NCBI GenBank assembly: GCA_023386675.1
Contig: JAEWJG010000150.1
Location: 1 to 12,328, forward strand
DNA: 12,328 bases
Source of the DNA: Actinomycetes bacterium
GTDB taxonomy: Bacteria > Actinomycetota > Actinomycetes > Actinomycetales > Microbacteriaceae
Direction: 5' to 3'
Shown: piece by piece, positions 5,569-12,328 of the stretch
Position numbering within the stretch: the first letter of the stretch is position 1
Layout of the letters: each line of letters starts with the position of its first letter
Made by a program: the position numbers and the translations under genes
The notes under the pieces: generated by a model
Told to the model about the DNA's origin: nothing
Databases searched by the model: none
What the model saw: the letters and a program-made list of their open reading frames with translations, nothing else

Positions 5569-6897
5569 GTGACCGAGCAGCTGACCGAGCTGGCGACCGA
5601 GGCGTACGTGGTCGGGTTCCCGCTCGTGTTCGACCTGGAGCAGGTCGCGCGCTTCACCGAAGAGGGGATCGGCAGCGTCCCGCCCACGCCGTTCAACACG
5701 TTCGGGCACGCCAGGAAGCTCGCCGGTCCCGACGACACCTTCGTCTCCATCAACAACGACACCCTGTACTCCATCGCCCAGGTCGACCTGTCGGTGGGCC
5801 CCATCCGGCTGACCGTGCCGGAGGCGGGTGACCGCTATTACGTCCTCCAATTCGTCGACGCGTGGACGAACAACTTCGCCTACATCGGCACGCGCGCGAC
5901 CGGGGGAGGGGCGGGCGAGTTCCTGCTGCTTCCGCCGGACGAGGAGGCGCCGGCGGATGCGCGCATCCCGGCCATCCGCTTCCCGACGCTCGTCGGCACC
6001 ATCGTCGGCCGCTGGGCGGTCGCGGGTGAGGAGGACCTGCCCGCCGTCGGCCTCCTCCAGGACGGCCTCTCGCTCACCCCGGTGCGGGAGTCCCCAGCGG
6101 CGCCGCACGGCCTTCCCTCGGTCACCACCGGTCGCGGTGAAGCGCTCGACTTCTTCGAGAAGCTCCGCGTGTGGTCCCAGGCGTTCCCGCCGGCCGAGCG
6201 CGACCGGGCCGCCCTCGACTCGTATGCGCCACTCGGGCTGGTGAGCCCGTACCCCGTCGGCGAGCAGCCGGAGGGAGTCCGGGAGGCGCTGGAGAAGGGG
6301 TACGCGCTCGGCAAGGAGGCCCTGGAGTCGGCGCTCCACACCTCCGCCACGCCGCTCGGCCACTGGACGGTCGACCTCCACGTCTTCGACTACAACCTCG
6401 ACTTCTTCGAGCTGGGCGCCATCGACGCCCCCGAGTGGATGCTGCCCGACCCGCGCACGCGCTACGCCCGCCGCGCTGCGGCCGCCCTCGGCGGCCTGTG
6501 GGGCAACCACGCCTACGAGGCGGCGTACCTGATGACCTACGAGGACGCTGACGGCGACCCGCTCTCCGGCGAGCACGCCTACCGCCTGCGGCTGGACCCG
6601 GTGCCGCCGGTCGGCGCGTTCTGGTCCATCACCATGTACGACCTGCCGCACTTCTACCTGGTCCGCAATCCCGTCGAGCGCTACTCGGTGGGCGACCGGA
6701 CGCCGGGGCTCGTGTACGACGACGACGGAGGACTGACTATCACGATGAGCGCCGCCCGCCCGACCGACCCGACGGCCGCCGCCAACTGGCTGCCGGCCCC
6801 CGCCGGAGCCTTCCGGCCGATCCTGCGGCTCTACCAGCCGGGCGACGACGTGCTCGACGGCACGTGGACGCCGCCCGCGATCGAGCGGATCGGCTGA
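5569..6897 (+). CDS. DUF1254/DUF1214 domain protein
   Basis: A 442-residue soluble protein with the two-domain layout of the DUF1254/DUF1214 family. The N-terminal DUF1254 part is recognised by AYVVGFPLV, FNTFGHARKLAGPDDTFVSI, NNDTLYSIAQVDLS and RYYVLQFVDAWTNNFAYIG. The C-terminal DUF1214 part is recognised by GAFWSITMYDLPHFYLVRNP, RYSVGDRTPGL and the ending with NWLPAPAGAFRPILRLYQP. No signal peptide or membrane helix is seen, unlike many family members in Gram-negatives, which are exported. The biochemical function of the family is not firmly established. GTG 5569 is preferred (GGACGGGG about 7 nt upstream, and the conserved region begins soon after); an in-frame GTG at 5548 would add seven residues. 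Its stop is only 1 nt before pta, so it is surely part of the acetate operon. Confidence 0.88.
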   Translation: MTEQLTELATEAYVVGFPLVFDLEQVARFTEEGIGSVPPTPFNTFGHARKLAGPDDTFVSINNDTLYSIAQVDLSVGPIRLTVPEAGDRYYVLQFVDAWTNNFAYIGTRATGGGAGEFLLLPPDEEAPADARIPAIRFPTLVGTIVGRWAVAGEEDLPAVGLLQDGLSLTPVRESPAAPHGLPSVTTGRGEALDFFEKLRVWSQAFPPAERDRAALDSYAPLGLVSPYPVGEQPEGVREALEKGYALGKEALESALHTSATPLGHWTVDLHVFDYNLDFFELGAIDAPEWMLPDPRTRYARRAAAALGGLWGNHAYEAAYLMTYEDADGDPLSGEHAYRLRLDPVPPVGAFWSITMYDLPHFYLVRNPVERYSVGDRTPGLVYDDDGGLTITMSAARPTDPTAAANWLPAPAGAFRPILRLYQPGDDVLDGTWTPPAIERIG

Positions 6898-6898
6898 C

Positions 6899-9034
6899 GT
6901 GGCGCGCTCCATCTACATCACCTCCGCCGAGGGGCACACGGGCAAGTCGACCGTCGCCCTCGGCGTGCTCGAAGCGCTGCGTCACTCCGTCGGGAGGGTC
7001 GGCGTGTTCCGGCCGATCGCGCGGTCGACGGCCGAGCAGGACTACGTGCTCGAGCTGCTGCTGCAGCGCACCACCGCGGAGCTGTCGTACGAGGAGGCGG
7101 TGGGCGTCTCCTACGAGGACGTGCACGCCGACGCGGATGAGGCGCTCGCCGTGATCGTGCAGCGCTTCCGGGCGGTGGAGGCGCGGTGCGACACGGTCGT
7201 CATCCTCGGCTCCGACTACACCGACGTCGGCAGCCCGACCGAGCTCGCCTACAACGCCCGCATCGCGGCCAACCTCGGCGCTCCGGTGCTGCTCGTCCTC
7301 GGCGGGCGCATCGGCCAGGGCTTCGGCGAGCGCCTCGGCCAGGCCGACCCGCGCTCGCCGGAGGAGCTTCGGCAGCTGGCCGAGCTCGCCATCGCCGAAC
7401 TGCGCGCAGAGCACGCGGGACTCCTCGCGGTCGTCGCGAACCGGGCGGACGACGCGAAGCTGGACGCGATCATCGCCGCGGTCGGTTCGGCCGTCGGAGC
7501 CGCAGCGGCCGCAGCCGGCACCAGCGACCGGCCGCCGGTGTGGGCGATCCCCGAGGACCCGTTCCTGGTCGCGCCGAGCATCCGCTCGATCATGGAGCAG
7601 ACGGGAGCGACGCGGCTCGCCGGCGAGGAGGCGCTGCTCGCCCGGGAGGCTCTCGGCGTCGTGGTCGCGGGAATGTCGATGAACAACGTCCTGCCGCGAC
7701 TGAGCGACGGCGCCGTGGTCGTCGTACCGGGCGACCGGACCGAGGTGCTGCTGGCCGTGCTGATGGCGAACGCGGCGGGCACCTTCCCGTCGATCGCCGG
7801 CATCGTGCTCACCGGGGGCTTCGACCTTCCTGAGCCGATTCAGCGGCTGCTGGCCGGCCTCCGGTCACCGCTGCCGATCGTGCGGACCGGACTCGACACC
7901 TACGACACCGTCGTCCGCATCACGCACGCGCGCGGCCGGCTGGCCGCCGACTCCCAGCGCAAGTACGACACCGCGCTCGCGCTGTTCGAGCGGCATGTGG
8001 ATGCGGGAGCACTGCTCGCGCGCCTCGACGTCACGCTGCAGGACGTGGTCACGCCGCTCATGTTCGAGTACGACCTCATCGAGCGGGCGCGGGCGGCGAA
8101 GAAGCACATCGTGCTGCCGGAAGGCGAGGACGACCGCATCCTGCGCGCCGCCCACACGCTGCTGGCGCGCGGTGTCGCGCGGCTGACGATCCTGGGCGAG
8201 CCGTTCGAGGTCCGCTCGCGCGCGATCGAGCTCGGCCTCGACCTGTCCGGTGCCGAGGTGCTCAGCCCGTTCGACGACGTGCTGCGGCTGCGCTTCGCGA
8301 ACGAATACGCGCGGCTGCGTGCGCATAAGGGCATCACGGTCGACCAGGCCGCCGACACCGTCACCGACTCGTCCTACTTCGGCACGATGATGGTCCACCT
8401 GGGGCTGGCCGACGGGATGGTGTCGGGGGCCGCGCACACGACGGCGCACACCATCCGGCCGGCGTTCGAGATCATCAAGACCACGCCGGGCGTCTCGGTC
8501 GTCTCTAGCGTGTTCCTGATGGCGCTCGCCGACCGCGTGCTGGTCTACGGGGACTGCGCGGTCATCCCGGACCCGACCTCCGAGCAGCTGGCCGATATCG
8601 CGGTCTCGTCGGCGATGACGGCCGAGCAGTTCGGCATCCAGCCGCGCGTGGCGATGCTGTCGTATTCGACAGGGGACTCCGGTGCGGGCGCCGACGTGGA
8701 GAAGGTGCGCACCGCGACCGAGCTGGTGCGGGAGCGCGCGCCGCAGCTCGCGGTGGCGGGGCCGATCCAGTACGACGCGGCGGCGGATGCGGCGGTCGGA
8801 GCGGCCAAGATGCCCGGCTCGCAGGTGGCCGGGCGGGCGACGGTGTTCATCTTCCCGGACCTCAACACCGGCAACAACACGTACAAGGCGGTGCAGCGCA
8901 GCGCGGGCGCGGTCGCGATCGGACCGGTGCTGCAGGGCCTGCGCAAGCCGATCAACGACCTGTCGCGCGGCGCGACGGTCGACGACATCGTGAACACCGT
9001 GGCCATCACCGCGATCCAGGCGGCGCTGTCATGA
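6899..9034 (+). CDS. pta: Phosphate acetyltransferase, long type
   Basis: A 711-residue cytoplasmic enzyme that interconverts acetyl-CoA plus phosphate with acetyl phosphate plus CoA. It has the long three-part form: an N-terminal P-loop/BioD-like domain (AEGHTGKST at residues 10-18), a DRTGG-type middle domain (about 210-370, including GMSMNNVLPRLSDGAVVVVPGDRTEV), and the catalytic PTA domain from about residue 388 (FEYDLIERARAAKKHIVLPEGEDDRILRAA, DSSYFGTMMVHLGLADGMVSGAAHTTAHTIRP, LNTGNNTYKAVQR). The length agrees with the long actinobacterial and E. coli-type enzymes, where the N-terminal domains mediate oligomerisation and allosteric control. The GTG start lies 1 nt after the DUF1254 stop, and the gene's own stop overlaps the ackA start by 4 nt (ATGA). 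No truncation or missing motif is seen. Confidence 0.97.
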   Translation: MARSIYITSAEGHTGKSTVALGVLEALRHSVGRVGVFRPIARSTAEQDYVLELLLQRTTAELSYEEAVGVSYEDVHADADEALAVIVQRFRAVEARCDTVVILGSDYTDVGSPTELAYNARIAANLGAPVLLVLGGRIGQGFGERLGQADPRSPEELRQLAELAIAELRAEHAGLLAVVANRADDAKLDAIIAAVGSAVGAAAAAAGTSDRPPVWAIPEDPFLVAPSIRSIMEQTGATRLAGEEALLAREALGVVVAGMSMNNVLPRLSDGAVVVVPGDRTEVLLAVLMANAAGTFPSIAGIVLTGGFDLPEPIQRLLAGLRSPLPIVRTGLDTYDTVVRITHARGRLAADSQRKYDTALALFERHVDAGALLARLDVTLQDVVTPLMFEYDLIERARAAKKHIVLPEGEDDRILRAAHTLLARGVARLTILGEPFEVRSRAIELGLDLSGAEVLSPFDDVLRLRFANEYARLRAHKGITVDQAADTVTDSSYFGTMMVHLGLADGMVSGAAHTTAHTIRPAFEIIKTTPGVSVVSSVFLMALADRVLVYGDCAVIPDPTSEQLADIAVSSAMTAEQFGIQPRVAMLSYSTGDSGAGADVEKVRTATELVRERAPQLAVAGPIQYDAAADAAVGAAKMPGSQVAGRATVFIFPDLNTGNNTYKAVQRSAGAVAIGPVLQGLRKPINDLSRGATVDDIVNTVAITAIQAALS

Positions 9035-10233
9035 GCGCGGTCCTCGTCGTCAACAGCGGCTCGTCGTCGTTCAAATACCAGCTGATCGACAGCGAGTCCG
9101 AGCAGTCGCTCGCGTCGGGTCTGGTGGAGCGGATCGGGGAGCCGAGCGGCCGGATGACCCACCGCGGGCCGGACGGCACGACCGACCGAGAGCTCTCGAT
9201 CCCGGACCACACGGCCGGCTTCCGCGCGATGCTGGACGCGTTCGCGGCCGAAGGCCCCAGCCTGGACGACAACCCCCTGGACGCGGTGGGCCATCGGGTC
9301 GTGCACGGCGGCAAGCGGTTCTTCGAGCCGACGATCGTCACCCCGCTGGTGGAGATCAACATCGAGGACCTCTCCGATCTCGCCCCGCTGCACAATCCCG
9401 CCAACCTGCAGGGCATCCGCGCGGCGAAGAAGGCGTTCCCGGACGTGCCCCATGTCGCGGTGTTCGACACGGCCTTCCACCAGACGCTGGAGCCGGCCGC
9501 GTACACGTACGCGATCGACGCCGACCTCGCTGAGCGTCACCGCGTGCGTCGGTACGGCTTCCAAGGCACGTCGCACAAGTACGTGTCGGAGACCGCGGCG
9601 GCGTTCCTCGGCCGGCCGCTCGGCGAGCTGAAGCAGATCGTGCTGCACCTCGGCAACGGCGCATCGGCCACCGCGATCGACGGCGGCCGATCGGTCGACA
9701 CGTCCATGGGGATGACGCCGCTCGAGGGCCTGGTGATGGGCACCCGGTCGGGCGACCTCGATCCGGCCGTCCTCATCCACCTCGCCCGGCGTGCGCACCT
9801 GACCACCGGCGACCTCGACGAGCTGCTCAACCGGCGCAGCGGCCTGGTCGGCCTGTCCGGCCGCGGCGACATGCGGGACGTGCGCCGGGCCGCGAACGGC
9901 GGCGACGAGCAGGCGCGCCTCGCGCTCGACGTGACGGTGCACCGGCTGAAGCACTACATCGGCGCCTACACCGCCCTCCTCGGCGGCCTCGACGTGCTCA
10001 CCTTCACCGCCGGCGTGGGCGAGAACGACGCGGCGCTGCGGGCCGAGGTGCTCGCCGGGCTGGAGGTGCTCGGCATCCGGCTCGACCCGGAGCGCAACGC
10101 GAGCCCGTCTCGCGACGCCCGCGTGATCTCGGCCGACGACTCCACCGTGACGGTGCTCGTCGTCCCGACCGATGAGGAGCTGGAGATCTCACGGCAGTCG
10201 CTGCAGGCTGTCCGCGAGTCCATCGGAGGCTGA
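9031..10233 (+). CDS. ackA: Acetate kinase
   Basis: A 400-residue ASKHA-fold kinase that converts acetyl phosphate and ADP to acetate and ATP, completing the Pta-AckA pathway. Motifs in order: VLVVNSGSSSFKYQL (residues 4-18), GHRVVHGG with substrate-binding Arg89, PLHNPANLQGI, VAVFDTAFHQT with catalytic Asp146, RRYGFQGTSHKYV, LHLGNGASATAIDGGRSVDTSMGMTPLEG, GTRSGD with catalytic Arg239, FTAGVGEND, and near the end PTDEELEI in place of the usual TNEE. Length is normal for the family. The ATG overlaps the pta stop. It is followed after 13 nt by a lipoprotein gene on the same strand, so the operon continues. Confidence 0.98.
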   Translation: MSAVLVVNSGSSSFKYQLIDSESEQSLASGLVERIGEPSGRMTHRGPDGTTDRELSIPDHTAGFRAMLDAFAAEGPSLDDNPLDAVGHRVVHGGKRFFEPTIVTPLVEINIEDLSDLAPLHNPANLQGIRAAKKAFPDVPHVAVFDTAFHQTLEPAAYTYAIDADLAERHRVRRYGFQGTSHKYVSETAAAFLGRPLGELKQIVLHLGNGASATAIDGGRSVDTSMGMTPLEGLVMGTRSGDLDPAVLIHLARRAHLTTGDLDELLNRRSGLVGLSGRGDMRDVRRAANGGDEQARLALDVTVHRLKHYIGAYTALLGGLDVLTFTAGVGENDAALRAEVLAGLEVLGIRLDPERNASPSRDARVISADDSTVTVLVVPTDEELEISRQSLQAVRESIGG

Positions 10234-10246
10234 CGGGAGAACGGCC

Positions 10247-11596
10247 ATGCGGCGACGGCGCGGCGAGGGCGGACGGCACGGGGTGCCGCTCCTGCGCGCG
10301 CACGGCCTCCGGCGCCGCGGGATCGCCGTGGCCGTCGTCCTGCTCGTCGGCGCCTCCGTGCTCGCCGGGTGCGCGCCGGTCGAAGGCGGCGCGGGTGCGC
10401 GATTCGTCTCGCCGCCGCTGATCCGCTACAGCGCCGTGCTCTGGCCGTTCCCGTTGGAGCTGGTCGGTGCGGAGCCCGGCGCGCACCTCCGGGTGACCGC
10501 GGAGCTGACCACCTCGCACGGCTCCTGGACGTCGGCGGCCACGTACACGGTCCCGGCGTCCGGGACGCTCGACCTCGCCCGCGAGCGGCCGCAGCTGGCC
10601 CCGTTCACCGATCCCGACTCCGCCGGCCTGTTCTGGTCGCTCCGCGGACCTCGCCTGGGCGAGGCCGCGGCCGTCCGGCAGTGGATGCGCGACACCAGCC
10701 ATGTGACCATGCGCGCGGTGGACCGCGACCGGGTCGTCGCCACCCGCAGCTTCGAGCTGTCCGGCCTCGCCGCCGGACTCTCCGAACGGACGCTCTACAC
10801 GCGCGACCTGCGCCCTGCGATCGACGCGCGCGTGCCGCGCCAGACCCACGAGGACGTCCCCCTCGGCACGTTCTATAGCGCGGCCACCCTCGAGCACCCG
10901 CGTGCACCGGCAGTGGTGATGTTCGACGACCCCGCGCCGGGCGCCTCCGCCGGGTACACCGCACCGCTGATGGCCGAGTTCGGGGCGTCGGTGCTCAGCA
11001 TCCCGGTCTCGTCTGCATCGGATGGCGTCCGGTCCACCGGCATCGTCTCGGACACCACGGTGGAGGCGGTGCTCGACTGGCTCGCGCAGCGTCCGGACAT
11101 CGTGCACGACCAGGTCTTCGTCTACGGGACGGGCGCCTCGGAGCAGCTCGCCGTGTGGGCGGCGACGCGCTTCCCCGGCCGCGTCCGCGGACTGTTCGTC
11201 GCCGGCGGCACCCCCGCGCTGCTCTGTCTGTCGCCCGCGCAGGTGGCCCCGGCGTTCGAGGACTCCACCGGGATGCCCTGCCTCGACTCGGCGGCCGCCG
11301 TCGTCCGCTCGGCCATTCCGCCGATCGGCGACATCAACGGGCCGATCGTGATCGGCTGCGGGAAGCGGGACACCGTCCTCCCGAACGCGTGCGACTGGCA
11401 GCGCGCGCTGGTCGCCACGCGGCTCTCCACCTTCGACGTGCAGAGGGTGTACGCGGACGGCGCCGATCACTCCGTCTCCGTGCCGCCCGGTCTGCCCATC
11501 GGCCTCCCCGCGACCGGGGGGCAGCCGACCGAGCAGGCGCGGATCGCGTTCTGGAACGCGGTCGGCCACGCCCTGCTGCAGGCGGTGCTGGGATGA
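10247..11596 (+). CDS. Acyl-CoA thioesterase/BAAT-family lipoprotein with altered nucleophile elbow
   Basis: A 449-residue predicted lipoprotein. Basic residues 2-24, a hydrophobic core (26-38) and the lipobox LAGC (Cys42) indicate export and membrane anchoring. The mature part resembles the acyl-CoA thioester hydrolase/BAAT family: an N-terminal beta-sandwich domain (about 55-190, with LELVGAEPGAHLRVTAEL, WTSAATYTVPASGTLDL and SAGLFWSLRGP) and a C-terminal alpha/beta-hydrolase domain (about 210-449). Asp375 (GCGKRD) and His408 (GADHSVSVPPGLP) fit the catalytic acid and base, and the C-terminal GGQPTEQARIAFWNAVGHAL is typical of the family. The expected GxSxG/GxCxG elbow reads GTGAS (294-298), so the nucleophile position is Gly296, with Ser298 nearby. 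ATG 10247 is chosen for GGGAGA about 7 nt upstream and the signal peptide. It overlaps the next gene by 4 nt (ATGA). Confidence 0.8.
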   Translation: MRRRRGEGGRHGVPLLRAHGLRRRGIAVAVVLLVGASVLAGCAPVEGGAGARFVSPPLIRYSAVLWPFPLELVGAEPGAHLRVTAELTTSHGSWTSAATYTVPASGTLDLARERPQLAPFTDPDSAGLFWSLRGPRLGEAAAVRQWMRDTSHVTMRAVDRDRVVATRSFELSGLAAGLSERTLYTRDLRPAIDARVPRQTHEDVPLGTFYSAATLEHPRAPAVVMFDDPAPGASAGYTAPLMAEFGASVLSIPVSSASDGVRSTGIVSDTTVEAVLDWLAQRPDIVHDQVFVYGTGASEQLAVWAATRFPGRVRGLFVAGGTPALLCLSPAQVAPAFEDSTGMPCLDSAAAVVRSAIPPIGDINGPIVIGCGKRDTVLPNACDWQRALVATRLSTFDVQRVYADGADHSVSVPPGLPIGLPATGGQPTEQARIAFWNAVGHALLQAVLG

Positions 11597-12328
11597 CCCG
11601 CTCCCGTCTCCTGCGCCGGCTCGTGGCCGTGCTGGCGGTCGCCGCCGCCGCGGTCGCCGTCTCGGCGTGCAGCGCCGGGACGCAGGGCGGTCCGCGCATC
11701 GTCTTCAGCAGCTTCGGGGACTGGGTCGCGCAGCCGGTCGGCGTGCAGCTCACGGGGCTCGAGCCGGGGCATCCCGCCGTCATCGACGTGAGCGTGCAGA
11801 CGAGCAGCGGAGAGTTCTCCTCCCGGGCGGTGTACGCCGTGCCACCCGACGGCCGCGTGAAGCTGTGGTCGCAGGAGCCGCTGTCCGCCCCCTACCCCCA
11901 GCCCGACGGCTCCGGCCTGCTGTGGAGTCTGACGGGGCCGTCGCTCAGCCAGCAGCAGCTGGAGGCGCAGTGGGCGTTCCACGGGCTGGACGCGCGCTTC
12001 ACCGTGCAGCAGGACGGCCGTCCCGTCGCCTCGCGGGTGCTCCATCGCTCGGCGCTCGCCGCGGGCACGCACGACCGCGACGTGCTCGGCAGCGACCTCA
12101 TCGGCGCCGGCGACCCGGAGGCCTCCGCCTTCGCCGCGACGGCCCGCGTCGGCGCCCTCGTGGAGGCCGTCCCGACCCCGGTGGACCTGCGGCCCGGCGT
12201 CATCCTGGTGGACGGGGACGACGGCGGCGCGTCCGGCGCCTTCGCCGCCCGGCTGATGGCGGCGTCCGGCTTCCCGGTGTTCGTGCTGCCTGCGTTCGTG
12301 CCGGAGGGCCGCATCGCCGGGTCCGCCG
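11593..12328 (+). CDS. Second BAAT-family lipoprotein, 3'-truncated by window edge
   Basis: The frame is open from ATG 11593 to the last base, giving 245 visible residues. A signal peptide (RSRLLRR, hydrophobic core at 10-24) ends in lipobox VSAC with Cys26. The rest is a clear paralogue of the preceding protein: VGVQLTGLEPGHPAVIDVSV aligns with LELVGAEPGAHLRVTAEL, SSRAVYAVPPDGRVKLWSQE with TSAATYTVPASGTLDLARE, and DGSGLLWSLTGPSL with DSAGLFWSLRGPRL. The start of the alpha/beta-hydrolase domain is visible (GVILVDGDDGGASGAFAARL), here with the GG oxyanion-region pair common in the BAAT family. The catalytic nucleophile, Asp and His lie beyond the edge. The start overlaps the previous stop (ATGA), so translation is coupled. 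Its own Shine-Dalgarno is weak. Confidence 0.8.
   Translation, partial: MTRSRLLRRLVAVLAVAAAAVAVSACSAGTQGGPRIVFSSFGDWVAQPVGVQLTGLEPGHPAVIDVSVQTSSGEFSSRAVYAVPPDGRVKLWSQEPLSAPYPQPDGSGLLWSLTGPSLSQQQLEAQWAFHGLDARFTVQQDGRPVASRVLHRSALAAGTHDRDVLGSDLIGAGDPEASAFAATARVGALVEAVPTPVDLRPGVILVDGDDGGASGAFAARLMAASGFPVFVLPAFVPEGRIAGSA

Noticed and set aside
5239..6912. 557-codon minus-strand open frame opposite the DUF1254 gene
   Set aside because: Its product is repetitive, Arg/Gly/Val-rich and shows no recognisable domain, and the frame also runs through part of the SRP RNA. It is a shadow of strong GC codon bias in the plus-strand gene.
8545..9954. 469-codon minus-strand open frame opposite pta/ackA
   Set aside because: Lies opposite two unmistakable housekeeping genes; composition is typical of antisense frames in GC-rich DNA and no family motif is present.
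10004..11569. 521-codon minus-strand open frame opposite ackA and the first BAAT-like gene
   Set aside because: Gly/Arg/Glu-rich shadow with no domain; the plus strand has lipobox and family motifs with proper start signals.

Overview
The window looks like chromosomal DNA of a high-GC actinobacterium, most likely of the family Microbacteriaceae (Leifsonia/Microbacterium type). The evidence is strong G/C bias at third codon positions, frequent GTG starts, ATGA stop/start overlaps, candidate leaderless promoters (a TANNNT box 6 nt before the start codon), an actinobacterial-type small SRP RNA and long-type phosphate acetyltransferase. Genus is inference. No transposase, integrase, CRISPR array or rRNA is visible.

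Positions 1-2064 (+ strand): the 3' part of a cation diffusion facilitator (CDF) metal exporter overlaps by 4 nt a second gene that keeps only a CDF-like membrane domain and has altered metal-ligand motifs. A four-helix membrane protein of unknown function follows, probably from its own leaderless promoter. Positions 2077-5027 (- strand) hold a signalling cluster. Read in the direction of transcription it is: a Gln-rich lipoprotein with a pure 11-Gln run, a membrane Ser/Thr kinase coupled to it through a perfect Shine-Dalgarno, a stand-alone EAL c-di-GMP phosphodiesterase with its own likely leaderless promoter, and an AhpD/carboxymuconolactone-decarboxylase-like protein. Positions 5166-5453 hold a tRNA-Ser(GGA) on the minus strand and, divergently, the small SRP RNA gene ffs with its terminator on the plus strand.

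Positions 5509-12328 (+ strand) look like one long operon. A promoter overlapped by a perfect inverted repeat (candidate operator) precedes a DUF1254/DUF1214 protein, pta, ackA, and two tandem paralogous lipoproteins of the acyl-CoA thioesterase/BAAT family. The second lipoprotein runs off the right edge. Junctions are very tight (1 nt gap, 4-nt overlap, 13 nt gap, 4-nt overlap). Pta and AckA interconvert acetyl-CoA and acetate with ATP gain. Coupling them to two exported, BAAT-like hydrolases, of which the first lacks the canonical nucleophile, is the most unusual feature of the window.

There is no gene-free stretch longer than about 300 bases apart from the RNA-gene region at 5028-5568, which is accounted for by the tRNA, ffs and their promoters.
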